This document shows, piece after piece, positions 5,120 to 6,530 of a DNA stretch of 6,530 bases; position 1 is the stretch's first letter; each line of letters opens with the position of its first letter. Origin of the DNA: JTS-RE9 sp964649195 (lineage in GTDB: Bacteria > Planctomycetota > Phycisphaerae > Phycisphaerales > Phycisphaeraceae); contig CAZYPK010000222.1 in assembly GCA_964649195.1 (NCBI GenBank), forward strand, positions 1-6,530. Reading direction: 5' to 3'. A program made the position numbers and the translations under genes. The notes beneath the pieces are model-generated. The model saw nothing but the letters and a program-made list of their open reading frames with translations, was not told the DNA's origin and made no database searches.

Positions 5120-5469
5120 CTCCGCAATCTTTATCTTCGTCGAATTACGCAGGCAACGTGAGTTGCCCTGGGCTGCCGCCATGTGTTGAGGTGCATGACC
5201 TCTCACGCGGCTGCCTTATCAGAGCCGGACTCTGCGAGCCAAGTTTTCACAAACCCGACCCGGTTCGCAACTTACATGTTAATGACTCGAAAGACCTGAG
5301 TTTACGGCAAGCGAGTCGTGCCGAGTTGTTCCCAGTCATTCCTCGTTATCGAGGCGCGCCACAGGGACAAGAGGGGGACAACTCAAGCGCAGCACAGGAA
5401 GGTGTGTTAACCCGGCACCGGTCCTCTACAACTCATCCCGCCACCTTGGCAACCATTCTCAGCACCGCC
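5120..5469. other. Gene-poor stretch upstream of the recombinase, with small hairpins
   Basis: I see no confident gene. The recombinase frame stays open back to a GTG at 5158, but the extra 104 residues look non-coding in composition and have no family counterpart. Small inverted repeats are present: GAGGT/ACCTC around the GCATG near 5190-5204, GACTCG (5284-5289) with CGAGTC (5312-5317), AATGACT (5281-5287) with AGTCATT (5334-5340), and CCTCG-TTAT-CGAGG (5341-5354). No tRNA T-arm or acceptor pairing fits. By analogy with other serine recombinases, an attachment site could lie next to the gene here or beyond its end, but I see no matched pair. Confidence 0.4.
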
Positions 5470-6432
5470 ATGGTTTGCGGGGCGGTCGCGCGGAACGGCC
5501 GTAACCGCGGCGCGATCTATGCCCGGTACTCCAGCCGCTTTCAGCAATCGATTGAGGATCAGGTTCGCGTCTGCCGGGAATGGGCGGAGAACAATGCGAT
5601 CAGTGTCCTTGACGAGCACATCTTCGCCGATCGTGCGAGAACCGGGCGAACTCACAAACGCAAAGGCTTCAACGGCATGCTGGCCGCCATGCGCGCCGAT
5701 GAAATCGATGTCGTCATCACCTTCGCGACCAATCGCATCTATCGCAAGGTTTACCGGTCGCTTCAGTTCGTTGAAGAAGAGATCATGGATCGCAAGAAAC
5801 GATGCGTTTTTGTCGCCCAGAACATCGACACTTCAAAGAGCGAATTCTGGCGTGCGTTGCTTCAGGTATTCGCCATGCTCGACGAGATGCAGGTGCAAAT
5901 CACGGGCGGGCAGGTTCAGGCTGCCCATCAGGGGTTGGCGCAGCAGGGCCGCGTTTGGGGTACGACGAGTTTCGGTTATCGACGCGTTCCGATTGAGGGT
6001 GCCCCGGCTCGAAACGGCAGGAAGCCAAAGACCTGGGAATTCGACGAGGAGCAGGCCGAGTGGGTTCGGAAGATCTTTGCGTGGTACATCGATGGCGAAT
6101 TGTCCATGGAAGGGATCGCCCGTCGGCTGAACACGGAGAACGCTCCGCTGCCGCCGAAGGCCAACCTGAAGCTGTGGACGAAGGCCTCAGCCCGAACGGT
6201 TCTTACCAATCCACGGTACGTTGGCGACTGGAGCTATGGCCGATCGAAGGGCGTATGGATGAACAAGGCTGGCTACACGCGACACTTCAAACGCGACGAG
6301 CCACTTCTTGACTGGCGTGACGAGCGCCTGCGGATCATTGATGACGAAACGCTTTTACGTGCCCAGGCTCGCCTGGCCGAGCGAAATCGTGGCGGCGGGC
6401 GAAAGAAGGGTGACGGGTACGACAGGGTGTAG
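5470..6432 (+). CDS. Large-serine-recombinase-like protein, C-terminally short
   Basis: The 320-residue protein starts at ATG 5470. It has an N-terminal resolvase-type catalytic domain (about 14-145): IYARYSS places the expected nucleophile at Ser21 with Arg19, SIEDQ follows at 27-31, and FATNRIYRK (85-93) holds Arg89 and Arg92, where resolvases have D-R-x-x-R; here Asn88 replaces the Asp. A recombinase DNA-binding domain follows (about 161-300), with WGTTSFGYRR, a VRKIFAWYIDGELSMEGIARRLN helix pair and NPRYVGDWSYG. Such enzymes cut and rejoin DNA at att sites to integrate or excise elements. Full members usually continue through a zinc ribbon and coiled coil to 450-650 residues. This frame stops at GRKKGDGYDRV, just where the zinc ribbon should begin, so it is probably truncated and perhaps inactive. 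No good ribosome binding site precedes the ATG. Base composition looks less GC-rich than gap, suggesting transfer. Confidence 0.8.
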   Translation: MVCGAVARNGRNRGAIYARYSSRFQQSIEDQVRVCREWAENNAISVLDEHIFADRARTGRTHKRKGFNGMLAAMRADEIDVVITFATNRIYRKVYRSLQFVEEEIMDRKKRCVFVAQNIDTSKSEFWRALLQVFAMLDEMQVQITGGQVQAAHQGLAQQGRVWGTTSFGYRRVPIEGAPARNGRKPKTWEFDEEQAEWVRKIFAWYIDGELSMEGIARRLNTENAPLPPKANLKLWTKASARTVLTNPRYVGDWSYGRSKGVWMNKAGYTRHFKRDEPLLDWRDERLRIIDDETLLRAQARLAERNRGGGRKKGDGYDRV

Positions 6433-6530
6433 GGTGTGGCAAAACTTTCCGGCGCATTCTTAGTGTTGACGTTACAGTGAGTTGGGGATGTCCGCGTGTG
6501 TCGGGGGTTCCCGTTCCTTTTCGGCAAGGA
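6433..6530. other. Sequence after the recombinase stop, no confident gene
   Basis: Continuing the recombinase frame past the TAG gives a KLSG segment and then a second stop (TGA at 6478-6480). The CxxC pairs of a zinc ribbon are not visible in any forward frame. Another forward frame is open to the window edge, and an ATG at 6488 could start a new gene, but 43 bases are too few to judge. TTGACG at 6466-6471 resembles a -35 box with no matching -10. A two-copy GGGTGTR heptamer spans 6425-6438, across the stop codon. Confidence 0.35.

Noticed and set aside
5158..5469. N-terminal extension of the recombinase from a GTG at 5158
   Set aside because: The 104 residues have no counterpart in the family and an unstructured composition, and the normal ~15-residue lead to the catalytic motif starts at ATG 5470.

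Overview
The window is GC-rich bacterial DNA. It has short genes on both strands separated by repeat-rich spacers. The mix of genes suggests a planctomycete-type bacterium, possibly of the Phycisphaerae: a GH57 alpha-amylase-like enzyme, class I GAPDH, a free-standing GspE N-terminal-like protein, and a serine recombinase of a type I associate with Planctomycetes. This placement is an inference from memory of the families and is not proven by the sequence.

Layout, left to right. The first 30 codons of alaS (alanyl-tRNA synthetase) run off the left edge on the minus strand. The spacer to the next gene holds six phased 7-bp repeats and a large nested inverted repeat. A divergent GH57 glycosidase (412-1602, +) follows. 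Three bases after its stop lies a ~209-bp element that looks like a miniature transposable element (1605-1813). Next is gap (1967-2998, +), with two hairpins in its leader and a clear intrinsic terminator behind it (3042-3069). A small GTG-initiated protein resembling only the N-terminal domain of GspE/PilB ATPases follows (3252-3767, +). It is convergent with a minus-strand lipoprotein gene (3980-4891). Between those two lies an inverted pair of 43-nt REP-like hairpin units (3768-3810 and 3918-3960). Two arrays of a TCAGC-based 7-bp repeat in opposite orientation (4965-5035 and 5088-5119) then separate the lipoprotein from a ~350-bp gene-poor stretch and a large-serine-recombinase-like gene (5470-6432, +). 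That gene stops before the zinc-ribbon and coiled-coil region usual for the family. The last ~100 bp has no confident gene.

The genes do not look like one operon. The GH57 enzyme (alpha-glucan breakdown) and GAPDH (glycolysis) both serve central carbon metabolism, but a repeat element and a terminator put them in separate transcription units. The GspE-N-like protein may work in type IV pilus or type II secretion control, but no partner genes are in view. The recombinase is the only sign of a mobile element with its own enzyme.

I see no CRISPR array, tRNA, rRNA or defence cassette. The most unusual content is non-coding: several different structured repeats fill the spacers. The strongest signal is the inverted 43-nt pair, whose two copies differ by compensatory changes that keep the hairpin paired.
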